Shown here piece after piece: positions 57,394-64,000 of a stretch of 64,000 bases of DNA (within the stretch, counting starts at the first letter, position 1; every line of letters begins with the position of its first letter). The notes beneath the pieces were generated by a model. The model ran no database searches, was not told where the DNA came from, and worked only from the letters and a program-made list of their open reading frames with translations. The position numbers and the translations under genes were made by a program. The stretch comes from JAJDUF01 sp965214295 (GTDB lineage: Bacteria; Chloroflexota; UBA11872; UBA12225; JAJDUF01): positions 3,844,001 to 3,908,000 of the forward strand of contig OZ243944.1 in the NCBI GenBank assembly GCA_965214295.1. The letters run 5' to 3'.

Positions 57394-58605
57394 GTGGCGT
57401 TCATCGTTATCGGTTTGGCCGCGATCGGGATTGCTGGGGAAGTCTATCTCCGGCTGACCACGCCGTTCATGGGCACAAGCAGGCCCTTGCACTTCGTTCC
57501 TAAACTGGGTTTCGTCGGGAAACCCAATGCGGAAGTTCGTTGGACGAACGGCCTCGATTTCTGGACCGTCTCGCGCACCAACAGCCTGGGCTTTCTCGAC
57601 CGCGAACCCATCAGCCCCGAACGCGCCGCGGCCAGTTGCCACGTCACCATGATCGGCGATTCCTTCGTCGCGGCGCTGGAGGTCCCTGTCTCCGAGAAGT
57701 TTCACGTCCAACTCGAAGATATCGCCGCTCGGGAATTGCCCCATCTGGACATCACCACCTCGGCTTTCGGGCGCCGCGCCACCGGCCAACTCAACCAGCT
57801 ACCGTTCTACGACGAACTCGCGCGACATCTGCGCCCCCAACTGCTGGTGCTCGTCTTCGTCCACAACGACTTCATGGACAATTCTCCGGTCCTGGACGCG
57901 TTGGAAGCAGGACGGGACCCGAACCGGATTCCATGGGTCTCCGCGAAACGAAGCGCGGACGGAACCATGACGCTGCGTCCACCCCATCCCGATTGGCAGT
58001 ACAGATTGCCGCTGCCACCTCTCCCTCTGGCGAAACCCTGGTATAGACGCGTCCTGGGGCGCATGACTCGGTTCTCCTACTTCGCCAACTGGTTGGTCGC
58101 CAAGAACGACGCATTGTTTCCACCGGACACCGATCCCAGACTGAGCGCGCGGGCGGAACTGTTGAGCCGCCGCCCCGGCTACGAATCGTTGCTCGACGGC
58201 TGGCAGCCGACCACGCGGGAGGGAATTGTCGAGACGTTTGACGAAGAAGACTTGCCACCCGTCTTCGAGGAAGCCCTGGACTTCACGGCTTTCGCTCTGG
58301 ACCAGTTCAAGGAACGCACGGACCGCGACGGTGTCTCGTTGGTCATCCTGTCAACACCCAGGATGGGCACCGGAGGCGATCCTGCTTTCGACTGCCTGCA
58401 CGCCATGGCCGAGGCGCGAGGCATTCCCGTCATCAACCAGTACGACTACATCCTCCGCCAAGGCGCCGAGCCAGAGGATGCACAGTGGACTCACGACGGC
58501 CACTGGAACCCCGCCGGCCACCGGTGGGCCGCGGAAGCGCTGCTCGAATACCTGAAGCAGAACCAGGAAATTTGCGCCGGGCGAGCGGCCGGCAATCCGT
58601 CATGA
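57394..58605 (+). CDS. Membrane-anchored SGNH hydrolase-like protein; start unclear because of a poly-C tract
   Basis: GTG 57394 gives 403 residues beginning with the helix AFIVIGLAAIGIAGEVYLRL. Upstream of it, nine consecutive C lie at 57350-57358. ATG 57335 overlaps the carbamoyltransferase stop (TAATG) but is out of frame; with ten C it would be in frame and add MHSLLPPPRIYHVTKIIGWN. The hydrolase domain shows GDSFVAALEV (Ser nucleophile), GRRATGQLNQ and the C-terminal DGHWNPAGHRWAAEALLEYL with the Asp/His pair, as in GDSL/SGNH esterases. It probably deacylates or acylates a glycan in the SxtJ-carbamoyltransferase system. Confidence 0.8.
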   Translation: MAFIVIGLAAIGIAGEVYLRLTTPFMGTSRPLHFVPKLGFVGKPNAEVRWTNGLDFWTVSRTNSLGFLDREPISPERAAASCHVTMIGDSFVAALEVPVSEKFHVQLEDIAARELPHLDITTSAFGRRATGQLNQLPFYDELARHLRPQLLVLVFVHNDFMDNSPVLDALEAGRDPNRIPWVSAKRSADGTMTLRPPHPDWQYRLPLPPLPLAKPWYRRVLGRMTRFSYFANWLVAKNDALFPPDTDPRLSARAELLSRRPGYESLLDGWQPTTREGIVETFDEEDLPPVFEEALDFTAFALDQFKERTDRDGVSLVILSTPRMGTGGDPAFDCLHAMAEARGIPVINQYDYILRQGAEPEDAQWTHDGHWNPAGHRWAAEALLEYLKQNQEICAGRAAGNPS

Positions 58606-58906
58606 TCCAATCATTCCCCTGCTCCCTCGAAAGGGGAGGATAAAGCGCCCGCCGCCCGATGATTCGCCCGGCGCGCTTCTTGTGCGGTGCTTGGCCTCCC
58701 CACTGATACACCCGCCAGCGGCGAGGACTGCACGCGGCACTTCCGTTGAAACACCAGAACCACTGACGCTCCTACTCCTCGCGGCGACTGCCTTACGCAG
58801 GCCTAGTACTGGAACTATCGACCACGGTGTTGCTGCGTGCTGGCGACATCGCAGAGCGTGGCAGAGCGTGTGGGGGCTGCGGTGAGACCGAAGAAGTGAG
58901 GTAGCC
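58606..58906. other. Intergenic stretch before the XRE gene
   Basis: No gene is supported in these 301 bp. CTCCC and GGGAG around TCGAAAG at 58622-58637 could form a weak hairpin after the SGNH gene, but it has no T-run. Nothing else was recognised. Confidence 0.5.
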
Positions 58907-59965
58907 GTGCAAGAAAGCGCTGTGCTGGATGCGACAAGGACACAGCAGGGTGTGCCGGGCGTGCAGTCGAATGGCTGGTCGGTCCGGAAGGAAGCGGTCA
59001 ATCTGGTCGAGCCGCGCTCCGGGACCAGCGGTGGGCATAATTCAGCGGCCGCCCAGACAAGCACAGGCCTGCGCCGCCTCGTGACCTGTGTCGTGGAGCC
59101 GCGCCAGATGCGGTGGCTGCGGAGGCTCGCCGGTAACAACGAAGGCAAGCTCGGAGACGCCCTTGCGAGCGCGATTGGTCAGGGCTTGAAAAAGCTGCGT
59201 GTGCAAGCGCCGCCGGATGTCGTGAGCGCAGCGATGAAGCCGCGGGGCCGCGTACTGGGATCGCGGACGGTTGCCAGCACACTCAGTCCCGAGGTGGTGA
59301 AGGAGCTGGAAGACATCGCCGCCGCCGCGGGCGATGGTGCGGCGACCGTGCGGGTGCTGGCGGTCCATGCGCTCCGGGTGGCGTACCTCGCCAAGCACCC
59401 GAAACAGCCGGAGGAGGCGCCACCGCTACCACCGTCGCCACTGGCCGCGATCTTCCGGCCGGCGCCGCTGCCGCCGTCATCCCCGGCACAGCCGGGGCGG
59501 GACGGTGTGGCCAAGAAGCTGGGCGGCACGGGTAGCCTGCTGCCACCAGGCACGGTTCCGGCGCAGCTCCGGGCAGCGTTGGCCAATGGCGCGCAGAGCG
59601 ACCGTCCCGGCTTCGCCCGTGTGCCGGCACGGCAACGTATGCGTACTGCCGGCCCCCCGCCACTCACTCCCGAGGACAAGGCCGAGCTGGTGAAGGGGCC
59701 GCTCTTTACCGTCAAGGAAATCCGGGCCAAGCGCGAAGAGCTGGGACTCAGCCAGGCCCGCCTCGCCCGGGCCTTGGGTGTTTCCCGTGGCCTGGTGGCC
59801 GAAGCCGAGCGCGGGCGCCGCGCCGGTGAGCGCACGCGCCAGCGGCTGACGGCCGGGCTGCGGCGGCTGCTGCGGGAAGGGGTGGACGAGACCCGGAACC
59901 AGCACAATGGCGCGGCGGAGTCGAGTGAGACACCGCCTCAGTCGCCGGTTGCGTTGGCCTCCTGA
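58907..59965 (+). CDS. XRE-type DNA-binding protein with long disordered linker
   Basis: 352 residues. The HTH lies near the C-terminus (about 275-335): LFTVKEIRAKREELGLSQARLARALGVSRGLVAEAERGRRAGERTRQRLTAGLRRLL. The middle (about 160-270) is Pro/Ala-rich. Two blocks in the N-terminal half, LVTCVVEPRQMRWLRRLAGNNEGKLGDALASAIGQGLKKLR and RVLGSRTVASTLSPEVVKELEDIAAAAGDGAATVRVLAVHALRVAYL, have the look of an arc-type repeat or a helical domain. Family not recognised. A single gene, unlinked to its neighbours. Confidence 0.75.
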   Translation: MQESAVLDATRTQQGVPGVQSNGWSVRKEAVNLVEPRSGTSGGHNSAAAQTSTGLRRLVTCVVEPRQMRWLRRLAGNNEGKLGDALASAIGQGLKKLRVQAPPDVVSAAMKPRGRVLGSRTVASTLSPEVVKELEDIAAAAGDGAATVRVLAVHALRVAYLAKHPKQPEEAPPLPPSPLAAIFRPAPLPPSSPAQPGRDGVAKKLGGTGSLLPPGTVPAQLRAALANGAQSDRPGFARVPARQRMRTAGPPPLTPEDKAELVKGPLFTVKEIRAKREELGLSQARLARALGVSRGLVAEAERGRRAGERTRQRLTAGLRRLLREGVDETRNQHNGAAESSETPPQSPVALAS

Positions 59966-60075
59966 GGTGGTGGCCCTCCCCCTCCCGGCAGGGAAGGGGC
60001 CAACTTCCGTGGCTAGTGGTTAGGCTTAGGCACTGCCGGCAGACACGACTTGTACGTCTTCTCGGTTGAGCACCG

Positions 60076-60867
60076 ATGACATGGTGGGACTACACCGCCT
60101 TCCGTCCGGCGGGTCGTGCGGCTCCAACCGGTCATACGGCGGTCACAAAGGTATGGCTTGCTGTGCCCCAAACCGTTGCGTTGCCCACGGACGTGCTCGG
60201 ATTGGATGAGGTCGGTCGCGGTGCCTTTGCGGGGCCGCTGGTCGCGGCCGCGGTGATACTGCCGGCCGACGTGCAGCGCCAGCTAGGGGAGCAGGCGCTC
60301 CTCCTGCGGGACTCCAAGACCCTCAACCGCCTGGAGCGCGAGTTGATGGCGGAGCGCATTGCGGAGCTGTCCCAAACGGTCCGCATGGTGACGGTCTCGA
60401 CAGCCGAGATCAATGAGCACGGTGTCGGTTGGGCTAATCGCGAGGCCTTCCGCCGGCTGATCGAAGCTATCGAGGCACCGGCCTACGTTGTTGATGGCCG
60501 CGTCGCCCCGCCGGTCTCCGCCGCGCGAGCGTCGCGCATGTTGGTGCTTCCACGAGCGGATGCCACCGTGCGCGCGGTGGCGGCGGCCTCCATCGTTGCT
60601 AAGGTCTCCCGCGACCGGCTGATGCGCGAGCTACACGAACGGTGGCCGGAGTATGGCTGGTCGCGGAACGTCGGATACGGCACGCCGCAGCATATCGCCG
60701 CTATCGAGCAGTACGGCACCACCCTGGAGCACCGGACAGCCTTCGTCCGCACGGCCCTGCTGCGCCGGGCAATACAGCGCCGGCAGTCTGCCGGCGGATG
60801 CTACCAGCAGGCATCCCTGGCACCGGAGCGGTCCGCCGCTCGTCGTGAGCTAGGGTGCGATGAATAA
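60076..60867 (+). CDS. rnhB: Ribonuclease HII
   Basis: 263 residues. LGLDEVGRGAFAGPLVAAAVIL carries D44 and E45, the first catalytic pair; AYVVDGRV near residue 137 and LPRADATVRAVAAASIVAKVSRDRLM near 160 supply the remaining acids; GYGTPQHIAAIEQYG follows. It removes single ribonucleotides and RNA primers from RNA:DNA hybrids. The last 40 residues after ALLRRAIQRR are poorly conserved. GTG 60160 is an alternative start that would remove a long leader. It overlaps yraN by 8 bp, the usual rnhB-yraN pairing. Confidence 0.95.
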   Translation: MTWWDYTAFRPAGRAAPTGHTAVTKVWLAVPQTVALPTDVLGLDEVGRGAFAGPLVAAAVILPADVQRQLGEQALLLRDSKTLNRLERELMAERIAELSQTVRMVTVSTAEINEHGVGWANREAFRRLIEAIEAPAYVVDGRVAPPVSAARASRMLVLPRADATVRAVAAASIVAKVSRDRLMRELHERWPEYGWSRNVGYGTPQHIAAIEQYGTTLEHRTAFVRTALLRRAIQRRQSAGGCYQQASLAPERSAARRELGCDE

Positions 60868-61249
60868 GCGTCCCCCCAAGAGGGCGGATCATCGTCGCGG
60901 TCTTGGGCGCCGCGGTGAGGCGCTGGCCGAGGCGTATTTCCGCACCCAGGAATACAACATCATCGCGCGGAATTACCGCTGTCGCGCCGGTGAGATGGAT
61001 CTCATCGTGGAGCAGGACGGTACCCTGGTCTTTGTCGAGGTACGCACGCGGCGCGGGACCGCTGCCGGCACACCTGAGGAGAGCATCACCCCGATCAAGG
61101 CGCAGCGGCTCATCACCGTTGCCGAGACGTATCGCCAGGAGCGGCCGGGCGCGCCGGAGTCGTGGCGCATTGACGTGGTTGCCATCGAGGTCGGCGAGCG
61201 AGGACGCCTCGTGCGTCTCGACCACATCCCCCACGCGGTCGAGGGGTAG
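60860..61249 (+). CDS. YraN family (UPF0102) endonuclease-like protein
   Basis: 129 residues; starts inside the rnhB end (8-bp overlap). GRRGEALAEAYFRTQEYNIIARNYRCRAGEMDLIVEQDGTLVFVEVRTRRGT is the full UPF0102 core, a PD-(D/E)XK-type fold with the Glu-Asp-Glu set (GE, GEMDLI, VFVEVR). Role not experimentally settled; association with rnhB points to DNA processing. Confidence 0.93.
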   Translation: MNKRPPKRADHRRGLGRRGEALAEAYFRTQEYNIIARNYRCRAGEMDLIVEQDGTLVFVEVRTRRGTAAGTPEESITPIKAQRLITVAETYRQERPGAPESWRIDVVAIEVGERGRLVRLDHIPHAVEG

Positions 61250-61280
61250 TCTGACCAGGGGAGGCTTTCGATTGGAGTGG

Positions 61281-61688
61281 TCAGGTGGCTCGAATGAACT
61301 CTAGGCCGGGGATGTCGGAGAAGTCACGGTCATGCGAGGCTAACGGACAATCCAACAGGATGGCAGTTGCGGCAATCCACGCATCCGCCGTGTTCAGCCG
61401 GCGCCCGGCCTTTTCTTGTTCGCTCCGCAGGTCTGCGGAGATTCGCACCATGTCACGATTGGGCCAAATGGCCTCAAACTGGTCGAGGTGACGCCTGAGT
61501 GTGTTCTTGCGCCTATCGCTCCAGCCGTTCTTGATCGCTCCGAACCATGATTCCTCCAACGTCTGGAACGAAATGAGCAGCCGGCTCCCACGAATCCGCT
61601 CCTGGTAATAGGCAACGGGTTCATTGCTCCGAAAAAGTAACGATACGACGGATGTATCCAGGACGATGGGTATGGGATTCGTAACCAT
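61281..61688 (-). CDS. PIN-domain toxin (VapC-like)
   Basis: Start ATG 61688 is fused to the antitoxin stop by one base (TGATG). 135 residues. Acidic set of a PIN ribonuclease: D11 (VLDTSVVS), the Glu in LEESWFG, the Asp in NTADAWIAATAI and the Asp in SHDRDFSDI. The FRSNEPVAYYQERIRGSRLLISFQTLEE segment is typical of type II toxins of this length. It cleaves RNA when released by its antitoxin, encoded just upstream. Confidence 0.92.
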   Translation of the reverse strand: MVTNPIPIVLDTSVVSLLFRSNEPVAYYQERIRGSRLLISFQTLEESWFGAIKNGWSDRRKNTLRRHLDQFEAIWPNRDMVRISADLRSEQEKAGRRLNTADAWIAATAILLDCPLASHDRDFSDIPGLEFIRAT

Positions 61689-62092
61689 CAAGCCTCTCGG
61701 CTTTCCCGGAGGGCGCGATTGTAAGACTCCCATTCTTCATCCGTCAGATCAATCGTGACTGCCTCATCGGGATCGAAGACTTTCGGGTTGGGGTTGTTAC
61801 GGAAGGCTTCCAAATCGAAAGGCTCGTCCCAGGAGCGTGTTGCGCTGATCTGCTGGACCTGAACGGTCGCCCAGTTATCATCCTGGTCGAGTTGTCCGTG
61901 CCCCCTGACCTCGACGTGCCGGGTCGCTAAACGGAGCATCTTGTCATCAAGTGCAGCGCCGAACCGCAACTGCACGATTTCACCGGCGTGTCCATGGAGC
62001 CGCGCGGTGCGCCGGCTCCAATCAACTTCCATCAACCGGCCCTGCACATGAGCGTCAATCGTGTTGGTAGCGGGCTTGGCGGCTGTCGTCAT
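61688..62092 (-). CDS. Putative antitoxin partner of the PIN toxin, 134 aa
   Basis: ATG 62092, 134 residues; the toxin ATG overlaps its stop. It is longer than most VapB antitoxins and lacks a clear AbrB or RHH start. The N-terminal half, HVQGRLMEVDWSRRTARLHGHAGEIVQLRFGAALDDKMLRLATRHVEVRGHGQLDQ, is predicted to be beta-rich. The C-terminal half, RSWDEPFDLEAFRNNPNPKVFDPDEAVTIDLTDEEWESYNRAL, is acidic and could wrap the toxin. Assignment rests on gene order and overlap. Confidence 0.75.
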   Translation of the reverse strand: MTTAAKPATNTIDAHVQGRLMEVDWSRRTARLHGHAGEIVQLRFGAALDDKMLRLATRHVEVRGHGQLDQDDNWATVQVQQISATRSWDEPFDLEAFRNNPNPKVFDPDEAVTIDLTDEEWESYNRALRESREA

Positions 62093-62144
62093 GGGGCACC
62101 CTCCGCTGCGAATTTGACGGCGGCCTGCATTACGTTGAGTGTAC

Positions 62145-62232
62145 ACCTCACTCCGCCGCCCGGCATCCCGCGTGCGCGGCAATCCCCGTCCTCCTGTAGA
62201 GCGGGGGACCAGAGAGGCTAGGAGTGAGGTGT
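62145..62232. repeat. Long-loop inverted repeat between antitoxin and SDR genes
   Basis: ACACCTCACTCC at 62145-62156 is exactly reverse-complemented at 62221-62232, with 64 bases between. It sits between the 5' end of the antitoxin gene and the 3' end of the SDR gene and may be an operator, a small mobile unit or a terminator arm. Confidence 0.6.
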
Positions 62233-62241
62233 GGACATGCC

Positions 62242-63033
62242 CTAGGTCATCACCATGCCGCCGGTGACGTTGTACGCCTGGCCGGTGATGTAAGCGGCGT
62301 CGTCGCTGGCGAGAAAGGCGACCAGTCCCGCCACGTCCTCCGGTACTTGGACCCGGTGGAGCGGGACTCCCTCCAGCCGCCGCCGAATCGTCTCGCCTAC
62401 GGGCAGTCCTTCCAGCGTGCTGATGACTTTGTCGATGTGCTCCCACATCGCCGTAGCGACGATGCCGGGGCAGACGGAATTCACCGTGATGTTGTGGGGC
62501 GCAAGAGCGAGGGCCGATGCCTGCACCAGGTTGACGACGGCCCCCTTGCTGGCGGAATAGTGGGCAAAGTAGGGATTGGGGCGGCGGGCCGCCGCGGACG
62601 CGGTGCAGATAATCCGGCCCCCGGTGCCTTGGGCGATCAACTGGCGAGCCGCCGCCTGGATACCGAAGAGCGTTCCTTTCAAGTTGACGGCCTGGACACG
62701 ATCCCAGTCCGCTTCGGTGAGGTCCAGGAGCGCCTTGACCTGGATAATGCCGGCGTTGTTGTGGAGTACGTCGATCCGGCCAAACGCCTGCACGGTCTCT
62801 GTCACCATCGCGTCCACTTGGGTCTTGTCGGTGACATCGGTTTGGAGCGCCATTGCTCGCCCGCCCGCCGCCTCGATAGCCGCAGCAACGGCCTCTGCCC
62901 CGGCGCGGTTATAGTCGGCAACGACGACGGACGCGCCTTCCTGTCCGAATCGTTCGCAAACCGCCTTGCCGATACCGGCCGCGCCGCCCGTGATGATGCT
63001 GACCTTGCCGGCCAATCGTTGTGCTGCGCTCAT
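62242..63033 (-). CDS. Short-chain dehydrogenase/reductase
   Basis: 263 residues. Cofactor motif TGGAAGIG (about 15-22), VVVADYN (Asp after strand 2, NAD preference), NNAG (about 92), catalytic Ser, Tyr, Lys in TASAAARRPNPYFAHYSASKG, and PGIVATAMWEH plus ITGQAYNVTGGMVM at the C-terminus. It is divergent in sequence from the SDR at 11107. It is preceded by a Gfo/Idh oxidoreductase gene on the same strand (36 bp gap), a pairing typical of sugar or polyol breakdown operons. Confidence 0.93.
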   Translation of the reverse strand: MSAAQRLAGKVSIITGGAAGIGKAVCERFGQEGASVVVADYNRAGAEAVAAAIEAAGGRAMALQTDVTDKTQVDAMVTETVQAFGRIDVLHNNAGIIQVKALLDLTEADWDRVQAVNLKGTLFGIQAAARQLIAQGTGGRIICTASAAARRPNPYFAHYSASKGAVVNLVQASALALAPHNITVNSVCPGIVATAMWEHIDKVISTLEGLPVGETIRRRLEGVPLHRVQVPEDVAGLVAFLASDDAAYITGQAYNVTGGMVMT

Positions 63034-63069
63034 CCCCTCGCCTCTCTGCTCGATGGCTCGCCTTGCGCC

Positions 63070-64000
63070 CTACCTGGTATCCACACCAAACGTCCGATTC
63101 TCTAACGGGAAGGACACTCGCGCGCCGCCTTGCTGATGCGAGAGGTGCAGCCCCAGTACCATTTCCAGTGCCCGTGCTGCCCGTACCTCGTCGCAGCTGG
63201 GTGTGCCGCCCGCGTCGAGCACTTGCACTAGCTCGGACATTTGGGCGACGGCAAAGCTCTGCTCGGTGGGCGGCGCGAGCAGCGGCCCCGGCTCCAGCAC
63301 CCGGCTGCTCCGGGCGGCCCGACGCCAGAGCTGAATGTGGTGCAGGTCGTTCCAAATCTGGATTTTGCCCTCGCTACCCGAAATCTGATACGTCCGCGGA
63401 CCGGGTGACGCGCCCTCCATCAGCAGGTGGACACCGTTCCGCATCAGGATGTAGCCACCGCCGACCGGGTCCATCGTCGGCCACTGCTCCTGCGGCAAGT
63501 CCGCGGGCACGTCCACGATACCGGATGCCCACTCGGGATCGCCGTCGCCCGCGAACCCGGCCAAGGCGTCCGTCTGATGGGTGCCGAGGTGCAGGAGCGT
63601 CCCCATGGCGCTACAGGTGATCGCCTGCACCTCGCCGATAGCCCCCTCTTGAATCCAGGTTAGCGCCTGGCGATAGCGCACGTTCCACCGCGCGACGTGG
63701 CTGCACGAGTACGTGACGCCATGCGTGCGGCAGGCCGCGATGATCCGGTCCGCCTCGGCCATCGAGGTAGCGATGGGCTTCTCACAGTAGACGCCCTTGA
63801 CCAGCCCCGTCTCGGCAACGCCGGCGGCGAGGGCGGCGTGCGTGCTGCCGTAAGAGGTCACGATGGCCACAATGTCAGGACGCTCTTGGTCGATCATCTC
63901 CAGATAGTCGGTGTAGGCGGCCGGGATATCCCAGCGTTGCTGCATCCGCTCGGCTAGCTCGCGGTCCAGGTCGCAGCAGGCCACCAACTCTACGCGGTCA
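63070..64000 (-). CDS. Gfo/Idh/MocA family oxidoreductase (5' end outside window)
   Basis: About 310 residues lie in the window and the frame runs off the edge (RVELVACCDLDRELA), so the Rossmann GxGxxG start is missing. It keeps the DIVAIVTSYGSTHAALAAGVAETGLVKGVYCEKPIATSMAEADRII block with the catalytic-type EKP motif, and GTLLHLGTHQTDALAGFAGDGDPEW with candidate catalytic histidines. It uses NAD(P) to oxidise a sugar or cyclitol. Companion to the SDR gene downstream; compare the 9919-10854 member, where the EKP motif is changed to EIP. Confidence 0.92.
   Translation of the reverse strand, partial: DRVELVACCDLDRELAERMQQRWDIPAAYTDYLEMIDQERPDIVAIVTSYGSTHAALAAGVAETGLVKGVYCEKPIATSMAEADRIIAACRTHGVTYSCSHVARWNVRYRQALTWIQEGAIGEVQAITCSAMGTLLHLGTHQTDALAGFAGDGDPEWASGIVDVPADLPQEQWPTMDPVGGGYILMRNGVHLLMEGASPGPRTYQISGSEGKIQIWNDLHHIQLWRRAARSSRVLEPGPLLAPPTEQSFAVAQMSELVQVLDAGGTPSCDEVRAARALEMVLGLHLSHQQGGARVSFPLENRTFGVDTR

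Overview
The window is high-GC bacterial chromosome. Gene content fits a member of the Chloroflexota, probably close to Thermomicrobia: Uma2-type nucleases, an F420 ligase, Cox-type accessory proteins, a secreted glycosidase of the 'FYTQTRG...LGYPxSQP' type, NHL-repeat proteins, many SDR/Gfo-Idh/enolase-superfamily enzymes, and a degenerate PriA. This placement is inference from gene content only. No rRNA, tRNA or CRISPR array was found.

Layout. 1-9.3 kb: PolX (partial), a secreted/membrane set of unknown function, an enolase-superfamily enzyme, Uma2, a YprB-like exonuclease, a metallo-hydrolase and a VOC protein. 9.3-10 kb is a small gene graveyard. 10-17 kb: Gfo/Idh and SDR dehydrogenases, a shortened DUF4011/DUF3320 helicase-like protein, a malate/lactate dehydrogenase and a class IV aminotransferase. 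17.3-21.2 kb: a TetR regulator with a consensus promoter and perfect operator, then an ABC exporter. 21-29.5 kb: a ThDP enzyme, an NHL protein, a galactonate-dehydratase-like enzyme and CoxD/CoxE/XdhC-like maturation genes. 29.7-33.9 kb: a secreted glycosidase and a polytopic glycosyltransferase-like protein. 34-39.3 kb: a complete 2-oxo-acid dehydrogenase operon (E1a, E1b, E2, E3, cupin). 39.4-43.7 kb (minus): priA-def-fmt. 43.8-44.4 kb: transposase remnant. 44.5-48.4 kb: beta-decarboxylating dehydrogenase, M55 aminopeptidase, GlcF-like protein. 48.5-50.6 kb: an A+T-rich restriction-modification pair that abuts a truncated gene. 50.9-54.7 kb: HtrA protease, MOSC protein, tetraheme cytochrome, CofE, 2Fe-2S ferredoxin. 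54.9-58.6 kb: SxtJ / DUF5989 / carbamoyltransferase / SGNH cassette. 58.9-64 kb: XRE protein, RNase HII, YraN, a PIN toxin-antitoxin pair, SDR and Gfo/Idh (partial).

The most unusual signal is a dispersed family of palindromic elements (arms GCC-A-R/C-AGCCGCAC and complement, seven copies). Four copies lie inside open reading frames. Three of those are read in the same phase as a GQSRT...AAL peptide (def tail, two sites in one membrane protein), and one sits in the zinc-binding region of PriA. A fifth puts a stop codon between a Shine-Dalgarno/ATG and the rest of the secreted glycosidase. The arms differ between copies but remain self-complementary. The family behaves like the Rickettsia palindromic elements, a comparison that is inference here.
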